Shown here in pieces: positions 42,498-51,877 of a stretch of DNA of 63,255 nt; the stretch's first letter is position 1, and every line of letters starts with the position of its first letter. A program made the translations under genes and the position numbers. The DNA lies in NCBI GenBank assembly GCA_045597845.1, contig JAZLKZ010000088.1, forward strand, positions 1-63,255, read 5' to 3'. Under the pieces are notes generated by a model. It was not told where the DNA came from, did no database searches, and worked only from the letters and a program-made list of their open reading frames with translations. This DNA is from Colimorpha sp045597845. Lineage in GTDB: Bacteria; Bacteroidota; Bacteroidia; Bacteroidales; P3.

Positions 42498-43850
42498 ATG
42501 AAAATACATTTCAGACTAACCGCCATGATGCTGTGTCTAACGATGTTTGTTGTTTCTTGCGTCAAGGAAGAAGACAAGGAATTGCTACGACATCCGATTC
42601 ATATTCAAGGAACTATCGATCCCACTTTAGGAATACCCATTGGATATGGAGAAGTAACCATTCACGATGTACTAAGAATGTTGAACAACGACTATACCGG
42701 ATTATTGGACACGACAGGTGACGTTATAAATATCTGTTACAAAGGGTCGCTTGACGGTGTTTTGGGAGGCAGTAATTCGACGGGAAACACCTCAAAAGGC
42801 CTGACGACAAGCAATGCCAAGGATGGGGTTCTGTGGAGCAAGGATACGACCTTGACCTACATCATGAATATTGACTATTTCAACAAAATAGACCAATTCT
42901 TTGGTGACACTACAGAAGTGTATTTCAACAACTTATTGCTAAACCTCGACATTTCGGTCTTAGGTCACGCCGCACCTGAAGCCGTGGAAACCTTGCGAAG
43001 ATACGTTACCGCAAGCCTCGACAGTGTGAGAATCAGCTATGTGGACCACCAAGACATAGGCCATTCCTACCGCAATAGCGACATTGAAGCCGTGCATCTT
43101 GACATTGAGGACATTGTTGAAGGCGCAAGCGCATTATGGGAAGATCTCGACCTATCTGACATTGTAAACGCACTGCCCAAGAAACTGATTTTCACATTCA
43201 GGTTTAAGATGTTGGTTGACCGTGCCATTTTGCTTCCCGACCCCAACACCATAACCTTTGGAGACCTAATGGACTCGCTGAAAGTGGCTTCGATGGACTA
43301 TCACCTGGGCGTTGACGCTCATTTCCCCTGCAATTTCTATTTCGAAAACATGCCATACACTGTGGACTTGAATCTTGGAGAAGGACTGCAGCAGTTCAAC
43401 TTTGACTCAATTATCAACAGCATCAATTCGGGCATCAATTCCGAAATTCAAGAATCGGAACTGAACCTGGAATTCAGCAACGGACTACCTTTGGGTTTTG
43501 TTGTTACGGCTGAGGTTAGAGATGCGCAAGGTACACCACTCTTCACTTTGGCAAATGGAGAAAACATTCCTGCCGCAATGGCCAACAATCTGTTACAATC
43601 AGGAATACATACCGTCTCAACAACGGAAAAGAGCACGATAAGTGTCGCCATCGACCAAGAAAAGCTCTTACAACTAAGAAATGCCAAAACCATCCACTTG
43701 AAAGCATTGGTTTCCACCTCCAACAATGTTCCTTCGGGCGAAACCGTCGCAATAAAAAAGGACAACTTTTTAGGCATCAGGGCTTATCTCAAACTCAACC
43801 CAAAAGTCAACATCGACATTCCCATAACACAGGAAGGTTTCATCAAATAA
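42498..43850 (+). CDS. Uncharacterised lipoprotein paired with a DUF5723 barrel
   Basis: 450 residues. Signal peptide with lipobox FVVSC (Cys about residue 21), so it is predicted as membrane-anchored. The remainder is beta-rich, with HPIHIQGTIDPTLGIPIGYGEVT at the start of the mature part and repeated hydrophobic strand patterns. No known domain recognised. Stops 15 bp before the ATG of the next gene, so the two products probably act together at the outer membrane. Confidence 0.7.
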   Translation: MKIHFRLTAMMLCLTMFVVSCVKEEDKELLRHPIHIQGTIDPTLGIPIGYGEVTIHDVLRMLNNDYTGLLDTTGDVINICYKGSLDGVLGGSNSTGNTSKGLTTSNAKDGVLWSKDTTLTYIMNIDYFNKIDQFFGDTTEVYFNNLLLNLDISVLGHAAPEAVETLRRYVTASLDSVRISYVDHQDIGHSYRNSDIEAVHLDIEDIVEGASALWEDLDLSDIVNALPKKLIFTFRFKMLVDRAILLPDPNTITFGDLMDSLKVASMDYHLGVDAHFPCNFYFENMPYTVDLNLGEGLQQFNFDSIINSINSGINSEIQESELNLEFSNGLPLGFVVTAEVRDAQGTPLFTLANGENIPAAMANNLLQSGIHTVSTTEKSTISVAIDQEKLLQLRNAKTIHLKALVSTSNNVPSGETVAIKKDNFLGIRAYLKLNPKVNIDIPITQEGFIK

Positions 43851-43865
43851 CAGAAAGGAATGACC

Positions 43866-45314
43866 ATGAAAAAAGGATTTGTATTTTGTGCCGCAATCAT
43901 ACTTCTGTTCCTATTTATGGCGAACAGCACGAACGCACAAAGTTACAATGAAGAAAACGCTCTGCTACTTCATTCGTTCCGCACCCCGCAATCACTCAGT
44001 TTCAACCCGTCTCTATTTCCCGAGAACGACAAAGTGTTTGTGACACTTCCGGGTGTGGGATTGCATTTTGTTTCACCAGCTTCGCTGGGAGATTTTCTGC
44101 ACTATGACGCGAACCAGGATTTGACAATTTTGGACTTCAACAAACTATGCGACCAACTTTCAGAGTCGAACAAATTACGATTGGGCATGAACGTGAACTT
44201 ACTCGGGTTTGGTTTCAAGATAAACCACATGTTTTTTACGTTCAGCAGTAGTATGACAGCCGATTTTTCCTTGGGCCTCCCCAGCAAAACCATAGATTTT
44301 TTAAGAAACGGCAACATCGACGCCAACGGGAACCCCATCGAAAACATGGACATAGTGGACGGAGACCTTCTTAATTGCCAAGCATATAGCGAGATAGCCA
44401 TTGGAGGAGGTTACGAATTACCCAAGTTGGGACTCACATTGGGTGCTCGACTAAAGTTACTTAACGGATTGATGAACTTGACCACCGACCAGACAAAGAT
44501 TGAACTTCAAACCAGCTCGGACTACAGCAACTTGAGGGCAAACGTAAGCTATCAACTGAACATGGCATCGGTGGCAGAATTTGACACCAACTGGAACCCC
44601 GACATCCATTTCGGCGACATCATCAACCCTTTCAATTCCAACAATGGCGTGGCTTTTGACCTTGGCGCAAAATACGAGATGGGACCGATTACGATTTCCG
44701 CCTCTCTGATCAACCTCAGCGCAGGTATTCATTGGAAGAAAAACGCCTACAAGGTTGTACCCAAGAACGGCAACACATCTTTCGAGTTTGACGGACTGAA
44801 TGTGAGCTCACTGGTAAACGGAGGCACAATCAACACAGACTCAATAATGAACACGTTCAAAGACAAGATGGACAGTCTGGCTTTAGACAGAAACAACGAC
44901 CTCGACTATTGGCACTATATTCCCACTCAAATTTATGTGGGCGCGAACTACACATTCAACAACCTGCTTAGAGGAGGTTTGACCCTTCACGGACAACTTG
45001 ACAAAGGCCTGTTTTGCAAACGCAACGATGGCGATGTAAAATCGGGCAACACATTCCGATTCAATACCACACTCACCGCCGGCGTTAATGTTTTCAACTG
45101 GATGGAAGTCACTTTGGGAAACTCGTTTGTTTTTGACGGTGGAAAAGCCGACTTCTTCAATCCTGGTGCCGCATTGGTTTTCACGCCAGGAAAAATTTTC
45201 CAAGTTTACTTAGTGGCAGATTACATCTCAAGCATCTATATTATCGACAACAAAGCCTTCAACTTCAAGATAGGTATCAACTTGTTGTTTGGGAAAAGCA
45301 ATAAAGAGGAATAG
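43866..45314 (+). CDS. DUF5723 family outer-membrane protein
   Basis: 482 residues from MKKGFVFCAAIILLFLF at 43866; an ATG two codons earlier is possible. Signal peptide ends near NAQS. The opening SFNPSLFPENDKVFVTLPGVGL and the regular strand pattern resemble FadL-like barrels of the DUF5723 group in Bacteroidota. The C-terminus FNFKIGINLLFGKSNKEE carries a short charged tail after the last strand. Function unknown; may form a pore with the preceding lipoprotein. Confidence 0.75.
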   Translation: MKKGFVFCAAIILLFLFMANSTNAQSYNEENALLLHSFRTPQSLSFNPSLFPENDKVFVTLPGVGLHFVSPASLGDFLHYDANQDLTILDFNKLCDQLSESNKLRLGMNVNLLGFGFKINHMFFTFSSSMTADFSLGLPSKTIDFLRNGNIDANGNPIENMDIVDGDLLNCQAYSEIAIGGGYELPKLGLTLGARLKLLNGLMNLTTDQTKIELQTSSDYSNLRANVSYQLNMASVAEFDTNWNPDIHFGDIINPFNSNNGVAFDLGAKYEMGPITISASLINLSAGIHWKKNAYKVVPKNGNTSFEFDGLNVSSLVNGGTINTDSIMNTFKDKMDSLALDRNNDLDYWHYIPTQIYVGANYTFNNLLRGGLTLHGQLDKGLFCKRNDGDVKSGNTFRFNTTLTAGVNVFNWMEVTLGNSFVFDGGKADFFNPGAALVFTPGKIFQVYLVADYISSIYIIDNKAFNFKIGINLLFGKSNKEE

Positions 45315-45371
45315 CAAAAACATTCCCAACAAATTAGGAACGCACCAATCTATTCACAAAACCTCGATTCC

Positions 45372-46676
45372 ATGTCAAACATTGTAGCTATAGTAGGACG
45401 ACCCAACGTAGGGAAGTCAACACTTTTCAACCGTCTCACCGAATCGCGCAAAGCCATTGTTGATGAGACAAGTGGCGTAACACGCGACCGTCAATATGGC
45501 CATTCCGATTGGAACGGCAAAAGATTCTCCATCATCGATACCGGCGGCTATGTTGTTGGAGGCGATGACGCATTCGAAACAGAGATCCGCAAGCAAGTAC
45601 AGCTCGCCATAGAAGAAGCCGATGTAATTCTTTTTCTGGTAGATACACGAGAGGGACTTACCCCCATGGACGAAGACGTGGCAGAAATGCTGCGCAGATG
45701 CAAGAAAAAAGTGCTCTTGGTAGCCAACAAAGTCGATACTCCAAACCTCACCAACGACATCAACGAGTTCTACCAACTTGGATTAGGCGACCCCTACCCC
45801 ATTGCCGGCATCAGCGGAAGCGGTACGGGCGACCTTTTGGACGCCGTGGTTGCAGATTTCGACAGTGGCGAGGAGGAAGGCTCCGACCTACCGAGAATCA
45901 CCGTTGTAGGACGTCCTAACGTGGGCAAAAGTTCCTTCATCAACACCATCACCGGACAGGAACGCAACATCGTCACTCCTATCGCCGGCACCACCCGCGA
46001 CTCCATCTATACGCATTACAACATGTTCGGCTTCGACTTCAATTTCGTCGATACCGCAGGACTCCGCAAGAAGCAAAAAGTGAGCGAAGACCTTGAGTTC
46101 TACTCGGTAATGCGATCCATCCGCGCCATCGAGAACAGTGATGTATGCATCTTGATGTTGGACGCCAGCCAAGGCATAGAGCAGCAAGACCTCAACATTT
46201 TCTCGCTCATTCAACGCAACAACAAAGGCGTCGTTATCGTTGTCAACAAATGGGATCTTATCGAAAAAAGCAACAATACCCACAAGGAATTTGAAACAAT
46301 GATTCGGGAACGAATCTCCCCATTCGAAGACGTGCCCATCATCTTTACTTCTGTCATCAACAAACAGCGTATTTTCAAGGTTTTGGAATCTGCAAAGCAG
46401 GTTTACGAGGCGCGTACCCGCAGAATCAGCACCTCGGAACTGAACGACACAATCCTTCCCATCGTCAAGGAGCAGAATCCACCTCCATCAGTAAAAGGCA
46501 AATGGATCAAGATAAAGTACGTCACCCAATTGCCAACCGCATATCCGCAATTTGTGTTTTTCTGCAACCTGCCTCAGTACATCCGCGACCCGTACCGCAG
46601 ATTTGTGGAGAACCGAATGCGCGAGCTGTGGGACTTCCACGGGGTACCTATCTCCATATACTTCCGCGCGAAATAA
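45372..46676 (+). CDS. der: Ribosome-biogenesis GTPase Der (EngA)
   Basis: 434 residues with two tandem GTPase domains: GRPNVGKST (residues 8-16) with NKVD, and GRPNVGKSS (about 181) with NKWD, then a KH-like C-terminal domain ending in VPISIYFRAK. Required for 50S ribosomal subunit maturation. Single gene with a strong terminator right after. Confidence 0.98.
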   Translation: MSNIVAIVGRPNVGKSTLFNRLTESRKAIVDETSGVTRDRQYGHSDWNGKRFSIIDTGGYVVGGDDAFETEIRKQVQLAIEEADVILFLVDTREGLTPMDEDVAEMLRRCKKKVLLVANKVDTPNLTNDINEFYQLGLGDPYPIAGISGSGTGDLLDAVVADFDSGEEEGSDLPRITVVGRPNVGKSSFINTITGQERNIVTPIAGTTRDSIYTHYNMFGFDFNFVDTAGLRKKQKVSEDLEFYSVMRSIRAIENSDVCILMLDASQGIEQQDLNIFSLIQRNNKGVVIVVNKWDLIEKSNNTHKEFETMIRERISPFEDVPIIFTSVINKQRIFKVLESAKQVYEARTRRISTSELNDTILPIVKEQNPPPSVKGKWIKIKYVTQLPTAYPQFVFFCNLPQYIRDPYRRFVENRMRELWDFHGVPISIYFRAK

Positions 46677-46693
46677 GGAAAGTTATTATTCAA

Positions 46694-46727
46694 CAAAAAA
46701 AAGGATGGCAATGCCATCCTTTTTTTG
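46694..46727. terminator. Bidirectional terminator between der and the acyltransferase gene
   Basis: AAGGATGGC-AAT-GCCATCC flanked by A8 and T7, serving der and possibly the convergent minus-strand gene. Confidence 0.92.
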
Positions 46728-46780
46728 CCCAAAGACGGATGTTTGACTTGAGGTCGGAACCGTCCTCAACTATTCAAACT

Positions 46781-47893
46781 TCACCCGATAAGCATTCTCC
46801 CCAATCGTGTTTTAAGAAGCAGCAACGTAATAACAACGCTGGGGACCAGAGTCAGAAACAAAACCAGCCATGGCAAAAGCCATGCACCCATTTCCGTTCC
46901 ACAGCACCAGTGTGGCAGTGGAGAATAGTAATACAGGTATTGCATGAAAAACATGTGCAGCACATATACCCCATAACACACATTGGAACATCCTCGCAAA
47001 AAGAATCCAGGTTGCGAGTCTGGAGACTTATGCCTATCAAGCCATGCCATAACAGAAACATACAATGCAAGAATGCCAAAAAAGGTGTGGCCAAGAGCCA
47101 TACTACGCAAAGACAACTGACTACAACCCAACAACCATTGGGGGCAATGGAAAGCACATCCTGGCATTTGGTAATGCGTAGCTTGCTGATGCAATAATAC
47201 GAAGAGAAGATACAAAATCCAAAGAGCAATAGCCAACCATACACTTTGTTTTTTACTATAGTCCATGAGATTGTGCTCGATGCGGATCCAATATCCCAAA
47301 TAGAAATAAAATATAAAATAAGGTACACGCGACAATCCCAAGCGCAATCCCGTCACTCGAAACAAAGAAACACCTGCAAACAATAAAAGAAGGAACCATC
47401 CCAATGTCCTATAACAATTAGGGATACGCTTATGAATCCAGAACAACAACCTATCTAAGAGCCAAGTCAGCAAAAAACACCAGAACAGCATCGGCAAAAA
47501 CCATAAGTGTCCAATGCCATTGGCGACCTTCCAAAACGCAACATTCCAAGAGAACCTTTCCGGGTTAAACCGAAAAAGCAAATAATACAAAACACCAAAT
47601 ACAAAGCACGGAATAATCAAACGTTTGATTTTTTTCCAGACAAAGGCTCCAAAGGAATTACGCTTAGACAATTCAATACATTGATAAGAAAAAACATACC
47701 CACCCACAAAAGCGATTGTCTCAATACGGAAACCACTAATCAAATGGCCAAGCCACCAATATACGCTATTGTCAGGAACCCCATCGGGTGAATCCCAACC
47801 ATTAGTAAAGACACACAAAGCATGATAAACCACTAACAGAAAAATAATCAACGGCCTAATGATAGAAATTTCGTATAGTAGTTTCTTTGTCAC
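46781..47893 (-). CDS. Membrane acyltransferase (acyltransferase 3 family)
   Basis: 370 residues, about ten transmembrane helices. Early VVYHAL supplies the family His; GGYVFSYQC, KRLIIPCFVFG and GHLWFLPMLFW are typical of AT3 proteins such as OafA. These O-acylate cell-surface polysaccharides. The start is GTG at 47893, and a TAnnTTTG box (47898-47905) lies only 5 bp upstream, so the mRNA would be leaderless or nearly so. No other polysaccharide genes are adjacent. Confidence 0.85.
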   Translation of the reverse strand: MTKKLLYEISIIRPLIIFLLVVYHALCVFTNGWDSPDGVPDNSVYWWLGHLISGFRIETIAFVGGYVFSYQCIELSKRNSFGAFVWKKIKRLIIPCFVFGVLYYLLFRFNPERFSWNVAFWKVANGIGHLWFLPMLFWCFLLTWLLDRLLFWIHKRIPNCYRTLGWFLLLLFAGVSLFRVTGLRLGLSRVPYFIFYFYLGYWIRIEHNLMDYSKKQSVWLAIALWILYLLFVLLHQQATHYQMPGCAFHCPQWLLGCSQLSLRSMALGHTFFGILALYVSVMAWLDRHKSPDSQPGFFLRGCSNVCYGVYVLHMFFMQYLYYYSPLPHWCCGTEMGAWLLPWLVLFLTLVPSVVITLLLLKTRLGRMLIG

Positions 47894-47897
47894 AATG

Positions 47898-47905
47898 CAA
47901 AAATA
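47898..47905 (-). promoter_or_regulatory. -7 box immediately before the acyltransferase start
   Basis: Minus-strand TATTTTTG fits TAnnTTTG and ends 5 bp from the GTG start codon. Confidence 0.5.
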
Positions 47906-47956
47906 CTCATAATATTGATAAAAATCTTCGTCAGCCTATCTTGAAAGGCACATTTT

Positions 47957-47991
47957 CAAAAAAAGAGACCCCGAACACTTCGGAATCTCTT
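47957..47991 (-). terminator. Terminator of the Spy-like gene transcript
   Basis: On the minus strand AAGAGA...TCTCTT with a partly paired interior (CCGA/TCGG) is followed by a T-run. Confidence 0.7.
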
Positions 47992-48016
47992 GATGTTACA
48001 ATGAAAGTCTTTCAAT

Positions 48017-48526
48017 TTAATTCTTGCCCTTTGCTTTTGCCGCGTTATCCTTGCGCTTCTGCTGCAAGGCTTTCTTTACAGCCTCCACCTTTTCTTTATC
48101 AACTTCCGTCTTTGACATCCGTTCCGTTCTCTTTTTCGCAAGATTTGAGTGCAAGGCATTGTACTGTTCTTTGGTCAAGACCTTGTCGAGTTGCAATTTC
48201 ATGCGATACATCTCCTTGCTGATTTCGGTCTGGATTTTCGCCTCACGTTCATACAAGGGAAAAATCGTCTTGGTATTGTCGCCATATTTGTCGGAAATCG
48301 TGCGGATACTGTCTCTCAAAGACTTCAGTTCCTGACGCATTTTCGAAATTCTGTTCATATATTGCGAAGAAATATCGTCAATCTTCTTCTTCTGTTCTGA
48401 CGACAAGTCATCCACAAAGTTTTCGATTTTAAATTCCTGAGAACGTTTATGTTCCACTTTCTGTTGCGCAAAACCCGACAACGAAATAGTCAAAAGTACA
48501 ACAATGACAGATACAAACTTTTTCAT
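48017..48526 (-). CDS. Exported Spy/CpxP-like helical protein
   Basis: 169 residues. Signal peptide MKKFVSVIVVLLTISLSGFA-Q. The mature part is almost wholly charged amphipathic helix (DLSSEQKKKIDDISSQYM, LTKEQYNALHS), with two LTxEQ/LSxEQ-like motifs as in Spy/CpxP periplasmic chaperones, and a Lys-rich tail. Likely periplasmic. It follows a one-helix membrane protein and an ECF sigma factor, a layout seen for envelope-stress systems. Chaperone role is inference. Confidence 0.65.
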   Translation of the reverse strand: MKKFVSVIVVLLTISLSGFAQQKVEHKRSQEFKIENFVDDLSSEQKKKIDDISSQYMNRISKMRQELKSLRDSIRTISDKYGDNTKTIFPLYEREAKIQTEISKEMYRMKLQLDKVLTKEQYNALHSNLAKKRTERMSKTEVDKEKVEAVKKALQQKRKDNAAKAKGKN

Positions 48527-48544
48527 TATTATCCAACAATTTAA

Positions 48545-48877
48545 TTATTCAAACAAACACATGGCAATATCCATTTGCTGGTAGGCTGCTTGATCGTCAA
48601 GACCATAATTGGTATTGTAATCGTAAACATCCGCCAGTACGTTACCAACGGCATCTTCATTATATCCACGGGTAAAATAAAGAGTGACATTCACAAGCAA
48701 CACTGCTGCCAAGCAAGCTGCAGCAATGATTAGATTACGCCGTTTGTGGCTTACCATAATGGGTTGTTTCGACACTTGCTCCATCACCGCATCAACCACG
48801 TCAACCTGAATAGGACATTCAAGTTTGCGCATCTCCGACAGTGCGGATTCAACTACAAAATCATAATTTGCTGACAT
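48545..48877 (-). CDS. One-helix membrane protein, probable anti-sigma or sigma-associated factor
   Basis: 110 residues: cytoplasmic N-terminal ~45 residues (VVDAVMEQVSKQPIMVSHKRRN), one transmembrane helix (LIIAAACLAAVLLVNVTLYF, residues about 49-68), and an acidic outer tail. Size and topology suit an anti-sigma partner, and it lies 43 bp downstream of the ECF sigma gene. No zinc anti-sigma motif is seen. Role is by context only. Confidence 0.65.
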   Translation of the reverse strand: MSANYDFVVESALSEMRKLECPIQVDVVDAVMEQVSKQPIMVSHKRRNLIIAAACLAAVLLVNVTLYFTRGYNEDAVGNVLADVYDYNTNYGLDDQAAYQQMDIAMCLFE

Positions 48878-48920
48878 TGAGTATATTTCTTAAGATGTAT
48901 AATATTTCTGACGTAATAGT

Positions 48921-49490
48921 TTATTTTTGTTGCCCACCGATCAACAATTGGTGCAAATTCTTTTTGGCCCTGAATATCAACGATTCCACTTTGGAAAGTG
49001 ACACTTGCATGACATCCGCGATATCTTGATAGGAGAAGTCGTTGAAAGTGTAAAGCACCAATGCGGTGCGTTGCTCATGCTTCAAGGATCCGATAGCCTT
49101 TCGCAGTTGTTGCTCTCGTTCCGTCTTCACTATTGCTTGCTCAACATTGTTTTCGTTCGATGGTAAATTTACCGAAACAGCTTCATCGGGGAGAAGAACT
49201 CGCGATTCATGGTTGAGTGCCTTGCTGACAACATTGACCGTAATTCGATAGATGTAAGTACTCAGTTTCGCCTTAAACTTGAATCGTGGAAGGGCGGCAT
49301 AGAGCTCTACAAACACCTCTTGGACAACCTCTTCGACCTGAAGCCTGCTACCACAGATCTTGTAGCAGAGGTTTGCAACATGTTGCTGATATCTTCCCAC
49401 AATAGCCGCATACAACTGCGTTTCTCCTTGTAGGACTTTTTCAACTAGTTCTTCATCGCTTAGGTCCGAAACTATAGTTTTGTATGCCAT
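48921..49490 (-). CDS. ECF-type RNA polymerase sigma factor
   Basis: 189 residues. Region 2 (YQQHVANLCYKICGSRLQVEEVVQEVFVELYAALPRFKFKAKLSTYIYRI, shown here only to locate it, about residues 28-85 and read in parts) and region 4 (LVLYTFNDFSYQDIADVMQVSLSKV, about 140-172) are clear. Directs transcription of an envelope-related regulon. First gene of sigma, membrane protein, Spy-like protein. A near-consensus box TCATTTTG lies on the minus strand at 49506-49513. Confidence 0.92.
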   Translation of the reverse strand: MAYKTIVSDLSDEELVEKVLQGETQLYAAIVGRYQQHVANLCYKICGSRLQVEEVVQEVFVELYAALPRFKFKAKLSTYIYRITVNVVSKALNHESRVLLPDEAVSVNLPSNENNVEQAIVKTEREQQLRKAIGSLKHEQRTALVLYTFNDFSYQDIADVMQVSLSKVESLIFRAKKNLHQLLIGGQQK

Positions 49491-49527
49491 TGGCTTATTT
49501 TATTGCAAAATGAAATATTAATATTCG

Positions 49528-49905
49528 TTAAAAATCCTTTAATTCATCAATCTCCCTGCGGTCGCGCTTGGTGGGGCGTCCTACGCCGCGATCGCGATGT
49601 TCAAAAGAGTATTGACGAATCATCTGAATACGCTCGTATTCCTCCGATGGAGTACGGTCGAGCATGAAATCCTGCACCAGCTTGGCCGAGACACGGTTGC
49701 CCAAAAGATTCTTGACCTCAATCACGCGATGCATCTGCTCGATGGAGAGTTCATAGACCTCCCCCACCCTAATTTCGTGGGAAGGCTTCAACGCCACACC
49801 ATTCATCTTGACACGACCAGAGCGACAGGCATCGGTAGCGATGGAGCGAGTCTTGTAGAGCCTTACAGCCCAAAGATACTTGTCAATACGAATAGATTCG
49901 TCCAT
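49528..49905 (-). CDS. S4-domain RNA-binding protein (Hsp15/HslR-like)
   Basis: 125 residues. The S4 domain is at the N-terminus (RIDKYLWAVRLYKTRSIATDACRSGRV, in the family position), followed by a basic tail GRPTKRDRREIDELKDF. HslR recycles stalled 50S subunits carrying peptidyl-tRNA. Its ATG is 3 bp after the TonB-like gene stop, so it is co-transcribed with the ExbB-ExbD-TonB set. Confidence 0.88.
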   Translation of the reverse strand: MDESIRIDKYLWAVRLYKTRSIATDACRSGRVKMNGVALKPSHEIRVGEVYELSIEQMHRVIEVKNLLGNRVSAKLVQDFMLDRTPSEEYERIQMIRQYSFEHRDRGVGRPTKRDRREIDELKDF

Positions 49906-49908
49906 GAG

Positions 49909-50661
49909 TTAGCGTTTTCTAAAGACATAAGTAATTGTTCCAATCTGCGCTTCCGAAGCAGTCTCAGATGCAGAGAATGTAGCTTGGAGTGCAGCGGCTT
50001 CGGCGCGCTTTATCATACCCTCGTCGGCGATGGTGGAACCTATCTGACCCTTGGCATCAGCCTTGATGACTTTACCGTCTCGATTCACCCATATCTTCAC
50101 GACAATCTTTCCCTCAGCGCCAGAGTTATAAGATGGTTCGGGCAGACGGACCGACTTACGTCCTTTCAATGAATAGCCCGCGCCTGGCGTGCCAGAATAG
50201 TTGTCGGCGTCTGGCGTACCATCGGGATTGCCTTGCTGGCCAGCTCCCGTGGAATTTCCTTGACCAGCACCTCCAGACGTTTGAGTTTTCTTACCCGGGA
50301 ACAATGCATTTTTATTGATTACAGGCTCGTTGTTGCGAGTTTCCTGCGGTTTGGGTTCCGTTTGTGGCTTGGAGACATTGCCTTTCTTGCCCGTATTGAG
50401 CGAAACCGACTCTTCGGTGGACTGCGTAGAATAGTCCTCATTGGCCGAAGGTGTGGAATAATTTGGGGCGGATTCGGTAGGCATGGCCTCACCCAAACCG
50501 CTTTCATCGTAGCCCAATGCCACCTCTACACCCTCCTCAGGGATGGGCGGGTCGGGCGCATAAAGTTTTATGAGTGCGCACACCAATATAACAATCCCTA
50601 CGCAGAGCATAGTAATCGCCGCGGATATCAAACGATTTTTGTTGGTGTTATCGATATTCAT
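49909..50661 (-). CDS. TonB-like energy transducer
   Basis: 250 residues from MNIDNTNKNRLISAA at 50661. One N-terminal transmembrane helix (about 10-32), a long Pro/Ser/Thr/Glu-rich periplasmic spacer (35-165), then a TonB/TolA-type C-terminal domain (VRLPEPSYNSGAEGKIVVKI, VNRDGKVIKADAKG ... ITYVFRKR). Couples ExbB-ExbD to outer-membrane receptors. 27 bp downstream of exbD on the same strand. Confidence 0.85.
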   Translation of the reverse strand: MNIDNTNKNRLISAAITMLCVGIVILVCALIKLYAPDPPIPEEGVEVALGYDESGLGEAMPTESAPNYSTPSANEDYSTQSTEESVSLNTGKKGNVSKPQTEPKPQETRNNEPVINKNALFPGKKTQTSGGAGQGNSTGAGQQGNPDGTPDADNYSGTPGAGYSLKGRKSVRLPEPSYNSGAEGKIVVKIWVNRDGKVIKADAKGQIGSTIADEGMIKRAEAAALQATFSASETASEAQIGTITYVFRKR

Positions 50662-50688
50662 TTTCAGTAGATAATAGTGAATGGACAA

Positions 50689-51105
50689 CTAATTTGCCTT
50701 GGGCGAGGTTGCCATGATGACTTTGTGCTTCGAACCCGTTTGTTCGTTGATGGCGTTCACGGCATCAATTACATTGACAACATACTGAACCTCTACGGTC
50801 TTGTCGGCACGCAAAACAACACAAGCGTCGGTGATGCCCGACTCAATTCCAGCAGAAATGGCAGGAGCCAACTCGTCGGGAGTCACTGCCGTTTCGCCCA
50901 CGAAGAAATTGTGCAATTCGTCAATATAGACCGTAACGTTCTGCTTCGCCATAGTCTTGCTGGTGCTTTCGGGAAGCAAGAGTTTCACGGCGTTGGGGCT
51001 AATCAACGTTGATGTAATCATGAAAAAGATCAGCAACAGAAACACCAAATCCGACATAGACGAGCTGCTGGTCTCGATTTTTATCTGGTTTTGACTTCGA
51101 ATCAT
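50689..51105 (-). CDS. exbD: ExbD/TolR family protein
   Basis: 138 residues. MSDLVFLLLIFFMITSTLI (about residues 17-35) carries the proton-relay Asp in the single transmembrane helix. Standard ExbD length. Part of exbB-exbD-tonB on the minus strand, a second set distinct from the one at the window start. An ATT/TTA-rich spacer of 61 bp separates it from exbB. Confidence 0.93.
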   Translation of the reverse strand: MIRSQNQIKIETSSSSMSDLVFLLLIFFMITSTLISPNAVKLLLPESTSKTMAKQNVTVYIDELHNFFVGETAVTPDELAPAISAGIESGITDACVVLRADKTVEVQYVVNVIDAVNAINEQTGSKHKVIMATSPKAN

Positions 51106-51166
51106 AGCGTAGTCAATTAGAGGATTAATTATTAAAGATTAGGGCAGTATTGGGATGCTATTGCAA

Positions 51167-51874
51167 TCATGCTGGTTCATGCAACAAGTCCATAAATTCT
51201 GCGGCATTCGCTTCCAAATCAAATACAACCTTGTTGATTTGGGCAACAAGAATGTTGTAGAGGAAGTAAGCAATGATACCTACAATAAGACCGCCAACGG
51301 TCGTAACCATAGCCTCATAGATACCGCTGGAGAGGAGTTGGATATCGATGTTGTTGCCAGCGACAGACATGTCATGAAATGCGCGAATCATACCCGTAAC
51401 GGTGCCCAAGAAACCCAACATGGGCCCCAACGAAGCAACGGTAGCCACCAAAGAAACGCGTTTTTCCATCGAAGCCACTTCCAATTTGCCAACATTCTCG
51501 ATAGCAGCCTGAATATCAGGGAGTGGACGGCCCAAGCGAGAAAGGCCTTTGTCAATCATGCGAGCGATAGGTGATTGCGTCGCTTTGGACAGCGAGCGAG
51601 CTTCTTCAATATTTCCCTCGTGGATATACTGGCGAATATTATTCATGAAATGCTTATCCGTTTCGCTGTTGACCACCTTGCGCAAGGTGAGATAACGTTC
51701 TACAGAGATATAGATTGCCAATACAAGCAGTATAGCCAGCACAAGCATAACCCAACCGCCATTGACGGCAAGTTGAAGGACTGACAAATCTTGAGGTGCG
51801 GAAGACTCCATCGATGCGAGTGTATCCACGGTCACTGCCGCATCACTCTGAATCATTAAAATTGAAGAAAACAT
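51167..51874 (-). CDS. exbB: MotA/TolQ/ExbB proton channel protein
   Basis: 235 residues. Three transmembrane helices: LQLAVNGGWVMLVLAILLVLAIY (about 31-55), VATVASLGPMLGFLGTVTGM (about 145-165) and the ISSGIYEAMVTTVGGLIVGI-like stretch (about 180-205). The cytoplasmic loop is between helices 1 and 2. Forms the pentameric channel with ExbD. A second in-frame ATG lies six codons in. Confidence 0.94.
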   Translation of the reverse strand: MFSSILMIQSDAAVTVDTLASMESSAPQDLSVLQLAVNGGWVMLVLAILLVLAIYISVERYLTLRKVVNSETDKHFMNNIRQYIHEGNIEEARSLSKATQSPIARMIDKGLSRLGRPLPDIQAAIENVGKLEVASMEKRVSLVATVASLGPMLGFLGTVTGMIRAFHDMSVAGNNIDIQLLSSGIYEAMVTTVGGLIVGIIAYFLYNILVAQINKVVFDLEANAAEFMDLLHEPA

Positions 51875-51877
51875 GGT

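Noticed and set aside
46502..47197. 230-codon plus-strand open frame spanning the end of der
   Set aside because: Overlaps der and the convergent acyltransferase and crosses a strong terminator.
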